NCBI GenBank assembly: GCA_009781635.1
Contig: WQXU01000013.1
Coordinates: forward strand, 20,723 to 84,722
Length of the DNA stretch: 64,000 bases
Direction of reading: 5' to 3'
DNA from: Treponema sp.
GTDB taxonomy: Bacteria > Spirochaetota > Spirochaetia > Treponematales > Breznakiellaceae
The notes beneath the pieces are model-generated. The model was given only the letters and a program-made list of their open reading frames with translations. It ran no database searches and had not been told where the DNA came from. Position numbers and translations under genes: made by a program. Within the stretch, counting starts at the first letter, position 1. Each line of letters begins with the position of its first letter. Shown piece after piece: positions 8,915 to 17,992 of the stretch.

Positions 8915-9715
8915 ATGGTAAGGAGTTTATGGACAGGCGCAGCCGGAATGATTGGGCAGCAGGCTAATATCGATACAATTTCCAATAACCTTGCAAATGT
9001 AAATACGCACGGTTACAAAAAACAGCGTGCTGATTTTGAAGATCTGATTTATCAAACCATAAAGACGGCGGGCACTCCTGCTACAGAGGACACTGTTGTT
9101 CCTGTCGGCATTCAAATGGGTCATGGCGTCAAGCTTGCGGATACCCAGCGTGTTTTTTCACAGGGAGCGCTTCAGGCTACCGGTGTGGGAACTGATATTG
9201 CAATTGCCGGGGAAGGTTTTTTCAGAATACAGATGTATGACGGCTCTCAAGCCTATACGCGTAACGGCAATTTTAAGGTTGATTCTGACGGGCGTATGGT
9301 TACAAGCAACGGCTACTGGCTTCTGCCTGATATAATTATGCCTGAATTGTTTCTGCCCGAAACCATCAATATAACCAAAGACGGCAGGGTAAGCGTTCAG
9401 ATTCCGCGTGACGGCGAGCTTGTCGAAGTTGATGTAGGCAGAATCGAACTGTACCGTTTTCCGAATCCGGTCGGCCTTACAGCGATAGGTGAAAATTTGT
9501 TCAAGATAACCCAGGCCTCAGGGGAAGCCATTCCGGGTACGCCGGGTTATGAGGGGATGGGCTCTCTTGAGCATAAATTCCTTGAAATGTCAAACGTTGC
9601 TGTTGTACAGGAAATGGTTAACCTTATTATCGCACAGCGCGCTTATGAGTTTAATTCACGTACTATACAGACAAGCGACAGTATGCTTGGCACAGCGACA
9701 ACGTTAAAGAGGTAA
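8915..9715 (+). CDS. flgG: flagellar distal rod protein FlgG
   Basis: 266 aa, close to the usual FlgG length of about 260. The N-terminus has the conserved rod signature (LWTGAAGMIGQQANIDTISN, NLANVNTHGYKKQRADFEDL). The body carries the FlgG-type GHG and GDF-like hook-basal-body blocks, and the C-terminus has NVAVVQEMVNLIIAQRAYEF and NSRTIQTSDSMLG. It forms the distal rod crossing the periplasm. AGGAG precedes the ATG, and the gene lies 19 nt after the first rod gene. Both rod genes are intact. Confidence 0.93.
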   Translation: MVRSLWTGAAGMIGQQANIDTISNNLANVNTHGYKKQRADFEDLIYQTIKTAGTPATEDTVVPVGIQMGHGVKLADTQRVFSQGALQATGVGTDIAIAGEGFFRIQMYDGSQAYTRNGNFKVDSDGRMVTSNGYWLLPDIIMPELFLPETINITKDGRVSVQIPRDGELVEVDVGRIELYRFPNPVGLTAIGENLFKITQASGEAIPGTPGYEGMGSLEHKFLEMSNVAVVQEMVNLIIAQRAYEFNSRTIQTSDSMLGTATTLKR

Positions 9716-9719
9716 TTAA

Positions 9720-10118
9720 ATGGACATAGCCGGATTTGGATTGCAAAACCCCGGGTTAATGCACATGGATAATATTCGCATGAACTCAAGTCCGGCTGTT
9801 CACAGCCCTAATGATTTTGCAGAAGTGCTGAAGAGAGCTTCAGCGTCGTCTGCAAATACTGCCCAGATGCGTCCTGAAGAAGCGCCGGTTGATAAAAACG
9901 ACAAGCTATACCAGCTCTGTCTTGAGCTTGAAACATTCTTAATTAAAAATCTTTTAACCAGCATGAGAAATACTGTGCAAAAATCCGGTCTTATAGAAGA
10001 AGGCTTCGCCGGAAAAATGTATGAAGATATGCTCTACGAAGAATATGCCAAGGATTTTACAAAGAATGCAGGTTTTGGTCTTGCAGAACAGGCATTCAGG
10101 CAGTTAAAAAGGCTATAA
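9720..10118 (+). CDS. flgJ: rod-binding / rod-cap protein (FlgJ N-terminal domain)
   Basis: 132-aa protein matching the rod-binding domain of FlgJ: ETFLIKNLLTSMRNTVQKSG, followed by FAGKMYEDMLYEEYAKDF and a helical end. The muramidase domain found in enterobacterial FlgJ is absent, as in other spirochaetes, so peptidoglycan cutting must come from another protein. The ATG is 4 nt after the flgG stop, with AGGTAATTAA as ribosome site overlapping the end of flgG. It is the last gene of the rod operon, followed by a terminator-like hairpin. Confidence 0.85.
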   Translation: MDIAGFGLQNPGLMHMDNIRMNSSPAVHSPNDFAEVLKRASASSANTAQMRPEEAPVDKNDKLYQLCLELETFLIKNLLTSMRNTVQKSGLIEEGFAGKMYEDMLYEEYAKDFTKNAGFGLAEQAFRQLKRL

Positions 10119-10123
10119 CTCAT

Positions 10124-10151
10124 CCGGGACAGAAAGCTGCCCAGGGTTTTT
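10124..10151 (+). terminator. terminator of the rod operon
   Basis: Stem with two one-base bulges: CCGGGACAG (10124-10132) pairs with CTGCCCAGG (10137-10145) around an AAAG loop. Five T residues follow at 10147-10151. Confidence 0.55.
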
Positions 10152-10190
10152 AATGCTACATAAAGTGCTAAAAACTTCGATAATATTAGT

Positions 10191-12104
10191 ATGAGTTCAA
10201 AACGCAAACAGCATGATAATGAAAAAATAAGTTTTTCCATTGGCGCCAAGTTAATAATTATTATTTCGGTTATTGTAATTCTTTCCCTTGGTTCAATTAC
10301 CGCTCTTGTTTACTGGCTGGGACAGGCGGATCTGCAAATTTCTGCGGAGGAAAATAACATTGAAATGAATCGCCGCTCTGCTGCGGAAGCTGAAACTCTG
10401 CTTGCTTCGATGCGTGCCAGTTCAAGGTTTTTAATTCAAACTGCCGTTTCCCAGGGCAGGGAATCGATAAATTTTTTCTGGACAGAAAATCCGCAGATCG
10501 CATCTGTCTTCTTTATTATTCCCGGCAGACAGGAACAATTGCTTGTTAATGATAATTTTTTTGTTTCGCGCGAAATTGACAGAACTCTTGCCGCTTCATT
10601 TTTTAATAATCACAGAGCGGCTCTGGAACGCGCTGTGCGCGGAGAAACAGTCCTTAAAAACGCGGCGCCTCATTTTTCAGAGCCTATGCAGGCTCTTTTT
10701 TTCCCCTGGCAGAATGGGGGAGCGGGAGCTGTTCTGTTTTCATCCGAAACCCTGAATCAGAATTTTAGCTTTGGATTGAATCGATCTTATATGATAAACA
10801 CGGAAGGGGAAGTGCTTTCTCATTCCGATTATGAAATTATAAGGAATGGTAAAAATATCGCTGACCTGGATTTTATCCGCACCATTCTTGCCGGTTCCGA
10901 GCGAAGCAGGCAGATGCTTTTAGAAACAGATTTTGGCATTACTCCGTCACAGCCCTGCTTTACAGGAGTAATTCAGGAATTATTGGACAGAGTCACGTAT
11001 TATCTTGCAAGCATGGGTTATACCTATGAGAAAAAAAACCGCCAGTATATTGCATATACCAAACTGAACGCCATGGGAGCTGTTGTAATAACAAGCGTTG
11101 AGTATGACAAAATATTTGAAGGGATTACCGCGGCTGCACGGCGGAATATCTGTCTTACGATAGTTTTTTTAATTATTTCAATTATTTTCATCTGGTCTTT
11201 TTCAAAGACAATTTCCAGTCCGTTAAAAAAACTTTCATCTGCCGCGCGGCAGATTGAAGCCGGCGATTTTAAACCGGATGTGCATTCCAAAAGCCGTGAT
11301 GAGACCGGTGTACTTGCTTCCAATTTCCAAAAGATGTGTTCGGCGCTGCGTGTTTTCGGTACGTTTGCGGACAGGAAGATTGCTGTAAAAGCTATGCGCG
11401 GCGAAATTGAACCGGACGGTTTACAAAAGCACGGAACTGTTTTCTATTCGGGCATTCACGACTTTGCCGTTAAATCGGAAGCCTTTGCAAGGTTTTTCGG
11501 AGCGGAAGCTTCCGGTAAAATTATTCAATGGCTTAATAATTATTTTACCCGGATGGCTGAATGCGTGGAAAAAACAGACGGCATAGTTGATAAATTTATA
11601 GGGGATAAGCTTATGGCTCATTGGGGAGCCGCATATACCGCAGGAAGCCCGCGCAAGGATGCGTTCAATTGCATCAAGGCAGCCTTGATGATGCGTAAAG
11701 CGCTTTACTATATGAACAAGGAACGCAGAACAGGGGATCCGGCAAATCCGGTAATCCGTATTGGATGCGGTATAAACTCAGGTCTTGTTACAGCAGGCCA
11801 GCTTGGCAGTGATAAGCGTATGGAGTATACAGTTATCGGCGATCCTGTTGATCTTGCTTTGCGGATAGAGGAGCTGACTAAATCTCTTTGCGCGGATATT
11901 TTAATTTCCGAAAATACCTGGAAGCTTACCGGAGATAAATTCTTGACTGAAGAAATGCATGCTGTAACAGTCAGGGGGATGGCAAAGCCTGTGCGTATTT
12001 TCGCTGTTATTAATTTTTCCGGTGAGATAAAAGGGCCTCAAAGCCTTGATGATGTGCGCAGCCTTCTTGGCATGGAACAGCCGGAACTGGAAGAGATTGG
12101 TTAA
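10191..12104 (+). CDS. membrane class III adenylate/guanylate cyclase with HAMP; catalytic residues altered
   Basis: 637 aa: transmembrane helix at about 20-45, a long extracytoplasmic sensor region, a second helix at about 315-340, a HAMP-like linker, and a C-terminal class III cyclase domain (about 415-600). The second metal Asp is kept (FIGDKLMAHWG, Asp472), as is the YTVIGDPVDLALRIE block with its Arg. The first metal-binding Asp of the FSDIxxFT motif is replaced by Gly421 (FYSGIHDFAV). The transition-state Asn of the VNLAxR block is Asp554. Activity is therefore doubtful; it may act as a sensor or dimer partner. No Shine-Dalgarno precedes ATG 10191, and GATAAT (10179-10184) lies only 6 nt before it. 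Confidence 0.85.
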   Translation: MSSKRKQHDNEKISFSIGAKLIIIISVIVILSLGSITALVYWLGQADLQISAEENNIEMNRRSAAEAETLLASMRASSRFLIQTAVSQGRESINFFWTENPQIASVFFIIPGRQEQLLVNDNFFVSREIDRTLAASFFNNHRAALERAVRGETVLKNAAPHFSEPMQALFFPWQNGGAGAVLFSSETLNQNFSFGLNRSYMINTEGEVLSHSDYEIIRNGKNIADLDFIRTILAGSERSRQMLLETDFGITPSQPCFTGVIQELLDRVTYYLASMGYTYEKKNRQYIAYTKLNAMGAVVITSVEYDKIFEGITAAARRNICLTIVFLIISIIFIWSFSKTISSPLKKLSSAARQIEAGDFKPDVHSKSRDETGVLASNFQKMCSALRVFGTFADRKIAVKAMRGEIEPDGLQKHGTVFYSGIHDFAVKSEAFARFFGAEASGKIIQWLNNYFTRMAECVEKTDGIVDKFIGDKLMAHWGAAYTAGSPRKDAFNCIKAALMMRKALYYMNKERRTGDPANPVIRIGCGINSGLVTAGQLGSDKRMEYTVIGDPVDLALRIEELTKSLCADILISENTWKLTGDKFLTEEMHAVTVRGMAKPVRIFAVINFSGEIKGPQSLDDVRSLLGMEQPELEEIG

Positions 12105-12144
12105 ATACAGACTATGTAAAGCATAAAACAGGTTAAAGCGCTTG

Positions 12145-12783
12145 TTAGTTTATTATTGCATTTATTATATAGACAGTAATGTTATATAAAGCATGAGCGA
12201 CCGCTATCCCGTGAAGGGAATTGTACCGCAGGAAAATAAAACCAAGGATTGTTCCGCATAGGGCTGCGTTTAAAAACCCCCAGGGGCCTTCGTTGATATG
12301 GCAGATCGAAAACAGCGCCACTGACAATACCAGCGCCGATGATGCGTTTAAGTTTAATTCCTGCCTTCTTGATAACAGGTAGAACCGGAAAAAACTCTCT
12401 TCAAGGTAGGCTGCGAAGATGCAGACAAAGCAAAGCACTATCCAGTCCGCTGCCGAGACCGGTGAGTAAAATACCGCCTGCGCAGAAGCTCCTGTAAAAT
12501 ACGCCGATACAAATGTTATTGCAAAACCTGTTAATAAAAGACATGGCAGTGCAATTAAACCTGAAACAATGTCCTTTTTCCCGGGTCTTATAATCCTGTA
12601 TTCCAGCTTCCATGTTTTGAATAATATGTACCAAATTAGCGCAAGAGACGGTATCAGATGAAAAAAAAGTTTTAAAATTTCAGCCGCTGCGGAGAAGCCT
12701 GCTGTTCCGCCGGCAAACCTGGCTGCCGGGCCGGAAAAAAACAGGAGAATATAAAGGATTGCGGATTCTATATATATACCCAT
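12145..12783 (-). CDS. CPBP family intramembrane metalloprotease
   Basis: 212-aa polytopic membrane protein with about six hydrophobic segments. The CPBP (CAAX protease / bacteriocin-processing) motifs are in order: EESFFR (the EExxxR motif), then a His in FSICHINEG, and the final HALYN (HxxxN). These would bind the catalytic metal inside the membrane. The substrate is unknown, and no bacteriocin or prenylated protein gene lies nearby. It is transcribed divergently from the PilZ gene. The two -10 boxes overlap in the palindrome ATTATAAT at 12798-12805. No Shine-Dalgarno is visible. Confidence 0.82.
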   Translation of the reverse strand: MGIYIESAILYILLFFSGPAARFAGGTAGFSAAAEILKLFFHLIPSLALIWYILFKTWKLEYRIIRPGKKDIVSGLIALPCLLLTGFAITFVSAYFTGASAQAVFYSPVSAADWIVLCFVCIFAAYLEESFFRFYLLSRRQELNLNASSALVLSVALFSICHINEGPWGFLNAALCGTILGFIFLRYNSLHGIAVAHALYNITVYIINAIIN

Positions 12784-12797
12784 ATTTTTATTTTTGT

Positions 12798-12805
12798 ATT
12801 ATAAT
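12798..12805. promoter_or_regulatory. overlapping divergent -10 boxes (ATTATAAT)
   Basis: The palindrome gives TATAAT on the plus strand (12800-12805) toward the PilZ gene and on the minus strand (12803-12798) toward the CPBP gene. The minus-strand -10 has ATGATT 17 nt upstream. The plus strand lacks a clear -35. If both are used, the two promoters exclude each other. Confidence 0.4.
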
Positions 12806-12845
12806 GGAAAATATAAAATTAATCATTATGTTATGAGGTAGGATA

Positions 12846-13928
12846 TTGATACCTTTTATTGTGCTTCTGTTCTTTTGTCTCGTTGCCGCCATTTTTCTGA
12901 CGCAGTCAAGGGCGAAATCAGGAAACTGGATTCAATTTTTTGCTAAAGGAAAAGAAGCGGGTTTTTCAATTAAGGATATGGAGCAGTTAAGGAAGCTTGT
13001 ATTCAACTGCGAAATTAAAGATCCTGCAGCGATTTTTAAATCCCAGAAGCAGTTTGAAACAATTATACGTTCCATGGTTAATTCTGTAAGGCTGTCCGGA
13101 GAGCGCAGTGATCCTGTAACCCAGCAGTTTCTTTCCAAGCTCTTTGATTATTTTAAAAAAATAGAAATGGAAGCAGCCGAGAATAAAACCCGTATTAACA
13201 ACTCCAGGCAGATCAGCGAGGGGCAGGTATTGCGTGTTTTAGTTGCGGGAACAGGAGTTTACAAATCTGAAGTTGTAAAAAATTTCGGCAACTATCTTAC
13301 TATTTCGCGCCCTGTGAATTCAAAAAACAGCGCTTCCATGCAATGGCATGGCATTAAAATTTCTGTGTATTTCTGGCGCGAAGACGATGCAGGCTATGTT
13401 TTTGACACAGAAGTAACAGACGAAGTTTTTTCAAAGGGTATTTCCTCTCTTAAGGTTGAACATAACGATTCGCTTTTCAGGACGCAAAAGAGAAAATCGC
13501 TGCGTGTTAAATTTTACAAGCCGGCATTTCTGTATATTGTGGATGAGGGCGATAATCCGCACAGGCTGGAAAAATCGCCTGGTTTGCGATGCATGCTGGA
13601 AGATATTTCCGATACAGGCTGCGCATTCAAGGTTAACGGACAGGCTACGGTAGGGCTTCGGCTTAAGGTTCAGTTTTCTCTGGACAGGGTTCCTGTCTGC
13701 ATGCCGGCTACAGTCCGCTCCGTTGAATATAGCCAGGACACAAATGTATCGCTTGTGCGCATGGAAGCGGATCCTCTTCCAATTGGAACACGGAACAATA
13801 TTCTGTGCGAGGTGTTTGACATGCTGCCCGAAGATGACGATGATGAACTTCCTTTCCGCGTACTGGAAGATGAAACTAATGCGGCTGTCAATCAAGACGG
13901 GCAAAACGGATCAGGAGTTCAGGAATGA
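12846..13928 (+). CDS. PilZ-domain membrane protein (c-di-GMP receptor candidate)
   Basis: 360 aa. One N-terminal helix (about 2-20) anchors a cytoplasmic region. A C-terminal PilZ domain starts with the c-di-GMP-binding Arg motif (RTQKRKSLRVKFYKPAF) and has the second motif as DISDTGCAFKV (D/NxSxxG). The translation start is TTG at 12846, with GAGGTAGG just upstream; no in-frame ATG is nearby. It overlaps the next gene by 4 nt (ATGA). The central region resembles no family I can name. It could read c-di-GMP made by the GGDEF protein at 6786 (inference). Confidence 0.82.
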   Translation: MIPFIVLLFFCLVAAIFLTQSRAKSGNWIQFFAKGKEAGFSIKDMEQLRKLVFNCEIKDPAAIFKSQKQFETIIRSMVNSVRLSGERSDPVTQQFLSKLFDYFKKIEMEAAENKTRINNSRQISEGQVLRVLVAGTGVYKSEVVKNFGNYLTISRPVNSKNSASMQWHGIKISVYFWREDDAGYVFDTEVTDEVFSKGISSLKVEHNDSLFRTQKRKSLRVKFYKPAFLYIVDEGDNPHRLEKSPGLRCMLEDISDTGCAFKVNGQATVGLRLKVQFSLDRVPVCMPATVRSVEYSQDTNVSLVRMEADPLPIGTRNNILCEVFDMLPEDDDDELPFRVLEDETNAAVNQDGQNGSGVQE

Positions 13929-14950
13929 TTAAAACTTTTTGTTTTGTTTGCGGCTCATGGCGGCGATTTGCATTATTCCTGTTTATCTTTTTCTCTTTGT
14001 GTGTTTACGGCGATACATTGAACGAATCTGCGGATATATCAATATTGCAGGAAGCCGCCGCCGAAGAGATTCAGGATCCGGAAGAACTGTGGAAGCTGTT
14101 TTTATCAAGTTCCGACACGAAAAAAATGACAGATATTCTTGCCGCTCTTGGCGATTCAGGCAGAGGGAACAGATTTGTAATAGACAACCTTAATAATTAT
14201 TTGATGGGAATGAATCTCCTGTTCAGATCAGGCTCATCTGTTAATTATACGATTGTTTCGGCCTGTATCTCCGCGATCATGGAGTTGGGTGACAGCTCTT
14301 CTTATCCGGCCTTGTTTTCCGTTCTTTATGCCGGCTATCCGGAAGTGATTGCATCGGAGGCATACGGCGCGCTGGATGTAATTCCAGGAAACCTTTATCA
14401 GTTTCTGTTAAATGTAATTATGAATAATCCGCCTGCTGAAAAATTTGCCGCTTTCAGAACTGGAATCAGCAGCGACAGGCTTGTAATATCAGAACGGGGA
14501 CAGCTTGCAGAACGCGCTCTTGAACAGGCGCTTGCAGGCGCTGATGATAACATCGATTTATCCGCGATACGTTATTCTGCAGTAAACACTCTAGCAGCGC
14601 TGAGGTGGACCCGCGCCAATGCGCTTGCCATAAGGCACTATTACCGCGTGCAATCAGATTTTCTTTTGAATAATATTCCAAAGGAGCGCTTTTTGGAGGC
14701 CATTGCTTTTCTTGGCGCCGTTGGAAATTCAGACGCAGCTTTAGTGCTTGGTTTACAGCTTGGATTAATAAACGCAAGGACAGAAAGCACAGGCTCTTTT
14801 GATCCGGATATTACAATAGCGATTGTCAGAGCCCTTGGAAATATCGGCTTTCATGCCGCATTTGATCATTTGCTTTCTGTCTGTAATTTACCGTACCCCG
14901 AGGATATTGTTGCCGCGGCAGGGGAGGCGATTGATCGCCTTAAATGGTAA
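13925..14950 (+). CDS. exported HEAT-repeat-like protein of unknown function
   Basis: 341 aa. An N-terminal hydrophobic segment (FALFLFIFFSLCVYG) is a likely signal peptide. The rest is a series of paired amphipathic helices of about 35-40 residues with small residues at the turns (for example ILAALGDSGRGNRFV, AIMELGDSSSYPALF and IVRALGNIGFHAAFD). This is the appearance of HEAT-type scaffold repeats. It is probably periplasmic. The start overlaps the PilZ gene by 4 nt and the end overlaps the ComEC-like gene by 7 nt, so it belongs to that operon. No enzymatic motif is visible. Confidence 0.6.
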   Translation: MIKTFCFVCGSWRRFALFLFIFFSLCVYGDTLNESADISILQEAAAEEIQDPEELWKLFLSSSDTKKMTDILAALGDSGRGNRFVIDNLNNYLMGMNLLFRSGSSVNYTIVSACISAIMELGDSSSYPALFSVLYAGYPEVIASEAYGALDVIPGNLYQFLLNVIMNNPPAEKFAAFRTGISSDRLVISERGQLAERALEQALAGADDNIDLSAIRYSAVNTLAALRWTRANALAIRHYYRVQSDFLLNNIPKERFLEAIAFLGAVGNSDAALVLGLQLGLINARTESTGSFDPDITIAIVRALGNIGFHAAFDHLLSVCNLPYPEDIVAAAGEAIDRLKW

Positions 14951-16422
14951 TTCACATCATTAATCGCCTTGTTCTTCCTCCAATTCAATACGCAGCGGCC
15001 GGAGCCGCAATTGGTTTTTATTTTTTATTTCATGCGCATATTGCTTTTATAATCGTATGTTTTTTACTTCTGCTTGCGGCATTCAATTTTTTCAAAGTTC
15101 TTTCATCGTTTAATAAAGAATCACGCATGTTTCATATTGCAGCTGTTTGTTCCGCCGCCTTTACGATAGGACTTTCTGTTGGTTTATGCGCCGCAGCCGA
15201 AGGGTACAATAATGTAAATTTCGGCATTCCGCAGGAGAATGTAATCGCCATAGAAGGCGTATTGCTTGAAGATCCAAGAATAATTTCCAGCGGCAGTATA
15301 ATGGCAGGCGTTTCATTGCGCAGATGCGCAGGAGAAAACGGCTTGCGCGTAAGCAGCAGAGGGGATGTAATGGTTTTCTTTCCGCCGGAAAGCGCGGACA
15401 GATTAAAACAGTTCGGACGCGGCGCGGTAATTTTTGCAGAGGGTTCTTTGCGTTCTTCAGACACACCCGGCAATTGGACTGTCAGCGCAAAATCATTGCA
15501 TGTTGTAAAAAAAGCTCCTGCAATCGAACAGATGCGCACGGGAATAAGGCTTAATTTAATCAGCCGTTTTGATAAATTGCAAAACAGCGGAGGCCTTGCT
15601 CTTGCGCTTCTTTTGGGCATTAGAGACAATCTTGATACAGCCCTTGTATCTGTGTACAGGAATGCAGGACTGTCTTACATTCTTGCTCTTTCAGGAATGC
15701 ACCTTGCGATATTGACGGCGATAATATCTTTTCTATTAAAAAGGCCGCTTGGCCTAAAGGGATGCGCAATAGCAGGCGCAATTTTTATCCTGCTTTATTG
15801 TCTTTTTGTCGGCCCCATGCCGAGCCTTTACCGCGCTGCATTAATGTATATATTGGGAGTCCTTGCGATCCTTGGCGCTCTTCCAAAAAAGGCAATGTCA
15901 ATTCTGTCGCTTTCATTTATAATACAGATAATTTTAACTCCGGCAGCGGGCAATTCACTTTCATTTATTCTTTCTTATCTGGCGCTGCTTGGAATTTTAA
16001 TTACCGGCAAGGCTCTTATCTTTATTTTTGAGGGAAAGATACCTTCATTTTTATTGCAGCCCCTTTCAATTTCGTGCGGCGCATTTATATCAACAGCGGG
16101 TGTCTGCATTCTTGTTTTTGGATATATTAAACCTGCAGGAATTATAGCCGGTCTTTTTATTGTGCCGCTTACAACCCTGTTTATGACAGGCTCTATAATC
16201 TGGCTTGTTCTGGATTTCATCTCTTTGTCATTTCTTCTTAATTTTCCGCTTTCTGTTTTGTACCGGTTTATGGAGCTGATTGCTTCTCTCTCATCTTACA
16301 TACCCGGCATTTCTTCGGCGCACTATGTTGTACTTGTTTTGTCAATTATACTGATGCTGCTAATCACTGTCCTTGAACAAAGACGCCGGGCAGCCATGTT
16401 AAAACTGGAGAGCTTTCCGTGA
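14944..16422 (+). CDS. comEC: ComEC/Rec2 family membrane channel protein, no metallo-beta-lactamase domain
   Basis: 492 aa. N-terminal hydrophobic helices, an OB-like soluble segment (about 85-200), then the Competence transmembrane domain with the signature LSGMHLAILTAI and about eight further helices. ComEC forms the inner-membrane channel for single-stranded DNA uptake. Full-length ComEC (about 700-770 aa) ends in a metallo-beta-lactamase-like nuclease domain, which is missing here. No comEA or pilus genes are near, so competence is not implied. The first codons overlap the previous gene by 7 nt, and the stop overlaps the rsmA start. Confidence 0.8.
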   Translation: MVIHIINRLVLPPIQYAAAGAAIGFYFLFHAHIAFIIVCFLLLLAAFNFFKVLSSFNKESRMFHIAAVCSAAFTIGLSVGLCAAAEGYNNVNFGIPQENVIAIEGVLLEDPRIISSGSIMAGVSLRRCAGENGLRVSSRGDVMVFFPPESADRLKQFGRGAVIFAEGSLRSSDTPGNWTVSAKSLHVVKKAPAIEQMRTGIRLNLISRFDKLQNSGGLALALLLGIRDNLDTALVSVYRNAGLSYILALSGMHLAILTAIISFLLKRPLGLKGCAIAGAIFILLYCLFVGPMPSLYRAALMYILGVLAILGALPKKAMSILSLSFIIQIILTPAAGNSLSFILSYLALLGILITGKALIFIFEGKIPSFLLQPLSISCGAFISTAGVCILVFGYIKPAGIIAGLFIVPLTTLFMTGSIIWLVLDFISLSFLLNFPLSVLYRFMELIASLSSYIPGISSAHYVVLVLSIILMLLITVLEQRRRAAMLKLESFP

Positions 16423-17303
16423 CGTTAAATTATAATTCATCTTCGGAATTAAGAATATTTCTTGAGCAGGAAAAACTTGGGATGCAAAAAAGATTCGGCC
16501 AAAACTTTCTTGTTAATCCCCAGGCAAGGCAGGCTCTTGTTAAAGCTCTTTGCGCGCAGCCCAATGACGAAATATGGGAAGTAGGTCCCGGGCTTGGCGC
16601 AATGACATCGCTGCTGCTGGAAATGAAGTACAAGGTAAAGGCCTTTGAAATTGATCTTGGCTTCATCCGTGTTTTAAAAAAAATGTTTTTGCAGGATGAA
16701 AACTTCAATCTTGTTGAAGGTGATGTAATGAAGACATGGCCTTCTCATGCAAAAGAAGGGCCTGCGCCTTTTCTTTTGGGAAATCTTCCGTACAATGTTG
16801 CTGCTGCCCTGCTGGCGGATTTTATTGAGAAGGGCTGCGTTTTTTCCCGCATGGTTGTTACAGTCCAGAAAGAAGTTGCCATGCGCATGGCTGCACCTGC
16901 GGGGCATAATGACTATTCTTCATTTTCTGTATTATGCGCTTCTGTATACAATGTTAAGCCGTTTTTGCTGATAAAACGGGAATCATTTTTTCCGCAGCCG
17001 AATGTTGACAGTATGGCCGTTCTTCTTGAAAAAAAAACACATTCAAACCCCGCAGAGATCCCCCGTGTTTTTTACACGCTTGTCCGTTCTCTTTTTGCAT
17101 CGAGACGGAAAACCGTAAAAAATAATTTAACATCTTTTTTATCATCACGTTACGGAAAATATCAGGCGCAGGATTTGTGCGCTGCTGTTCTAAAGGAAAA
17201 TGCCCTTAACGAAAACGAAAGAGCGGAAAATCTGGAGCTGGAAGCGTTTTTATCGCTTGCAAAATCCATTGATAATATGCGAGTATGTAAACAGAAATGT
17301 TAG
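16419..17303 (+). CDS. rsmA: 16S rRNA dimethyladenosine transferase
   Basis: 294 aa. Dimethylates two adjacent adenosines in the 3'-terminal hairpin of 16S rRNA (A1518/A1519 in E. coli numbering). The RFGQNFLVNPQ N-terminus, the SAM-binding EVGPGLGAMTSLLL and the catalytic LGNLPYNVAA are all present. The GTG start at 16419 keeps the usual family leader (YNSSSELRIFLEQ) and overlaps the comEC stop by 4 nt. Its last 7 nt overlap yggS. Confidence 0.95.
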   Translation: MTLNYNSSSELRIFLEQEKLGMQKRFGQNFLVNPQARQALVKALCAQPNDEIWEVGPGLGAMTSLLLEMKYKVKAFEIDLGFIRVLKKMFLQDENFNLVEGDVMKTWPSHAKEGPAPFLLGNLPYNVAAALLADFIEKGCVFSRMVVTVQKEVAMRMAAPAGHNDYSSFSVLCASVYNVKPFLLIKRESFFPQPNVDSMAVLLEKKTHSNPAEIPRVFYTLVRSLFASRRKTVKNNLTSFLSSRYGKYQAQDLCAAVLKENALNENERAENLELEAFLSLAKSIDNMRVCKQKC

Positions 17304-17983
17304 TTGCGCAAAACATTGCAGAAATAGAAGAGCGGATTCAAAATGCCTGCAGCAGAGCCGGCAGGAAACGCAGCGAATTAATACTGATGGGCGTAACAAA
17401 GTTTGTGACGGCGGACAAAATAAAGGAAGCCTATAATGCCGGGGTGCGGTATTTCGGAGAAAGCAGAGTAAAAGAAGCTGCGCAGAAATTTGAAACTTGC
17501 AGGGATGATTTTCCGGAAGCCCGTCTTCATCTTATTGGCTCCTTGCAGCGCAACAAGGCAAAGCAGGCTGTTAATTTTTTTGACTGTATACAATCGGCGG
17601 ACAGGGATGAACTTGTCACAGAGCTTGCCAAACATTCACTTGAGCGTTCTGAGCCTCTGGAAGTTTTACTTGAGCTGCACACAGGAGAAGAATCAAAGAG
17701 CGGTTATTCAGGTCTTGATGCTCTTTTTAAAGCGGCGGAACTTGTTTTAAGCTGCGGAAAACTAAAACCTGCAGGCCTTATGACAATGGCTCCGTTTACA
17801 AAAGACAGCAAATTGATACGCTCGTCTTTCAGGCAGCTTTTGAATGCGCAGAAGGAACTTAAAAAGCGGTTCCCGCCGGAAAATTGGGCCTGTCTTTCCA
17901 TGGGAATGTCAAACGATTTTGAAATTGCAATAGAAGAAGGTTCAACATTATTAAGGATTGGCAGCGCTGTTTTTAAGGATTAA
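17297..17983 (+). CDS. yggS: YggS/PROSC family pyridoxal-phosphate homeostasis protein
   Basis: 228-aa single-domain PLP-binding barrel. The family Lys that forms the PLP Schiff base is in LMGVTKFVTADKIKEA, followed by YFGESRVKEA, HLIGSLQRNKAK and the C-terminal MGMSNDFEIAIEEGSTLLRIG. It buffers and delivers PLP rather than catalysing a reaction. It overlaps rsmA by 7 nt and is translated from ATG 17297. Confidence 0.93.
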   Translation: MLVAQNIAEIEERIQNACSRAGRKRSELILMGVTKFVTADKIKEAYNAGVRYFGESRVKEAAQKFETCRDDFPEARLHLIGSLQRNKAKQAVNFFDCIQSADRDELVTELAKHSLERSEPLEVLLELHTGEESKSGYSGLDALFKAAELVLSCGKLKPAGLMTMAPFTKDSKLIRSSFRQLLNAQKELKKRFPPENWACLSMGMSNDFEIAIEEGSTLLRIGSAVFKD

Positions 17984-17992
17984 TATTGGGAA

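Noticed and set aside
10158..10186. sigma28-like TAAAGTGC ... TTCGATAA before the cyclase gene
   Set aside because: The two boxes are only 7 nt apart instead of 11.
12105..12144. AAGCGCTT palindrome as a terminator for the cyclase gene
   Set aside because: The stem is short and not followed by a T-run.
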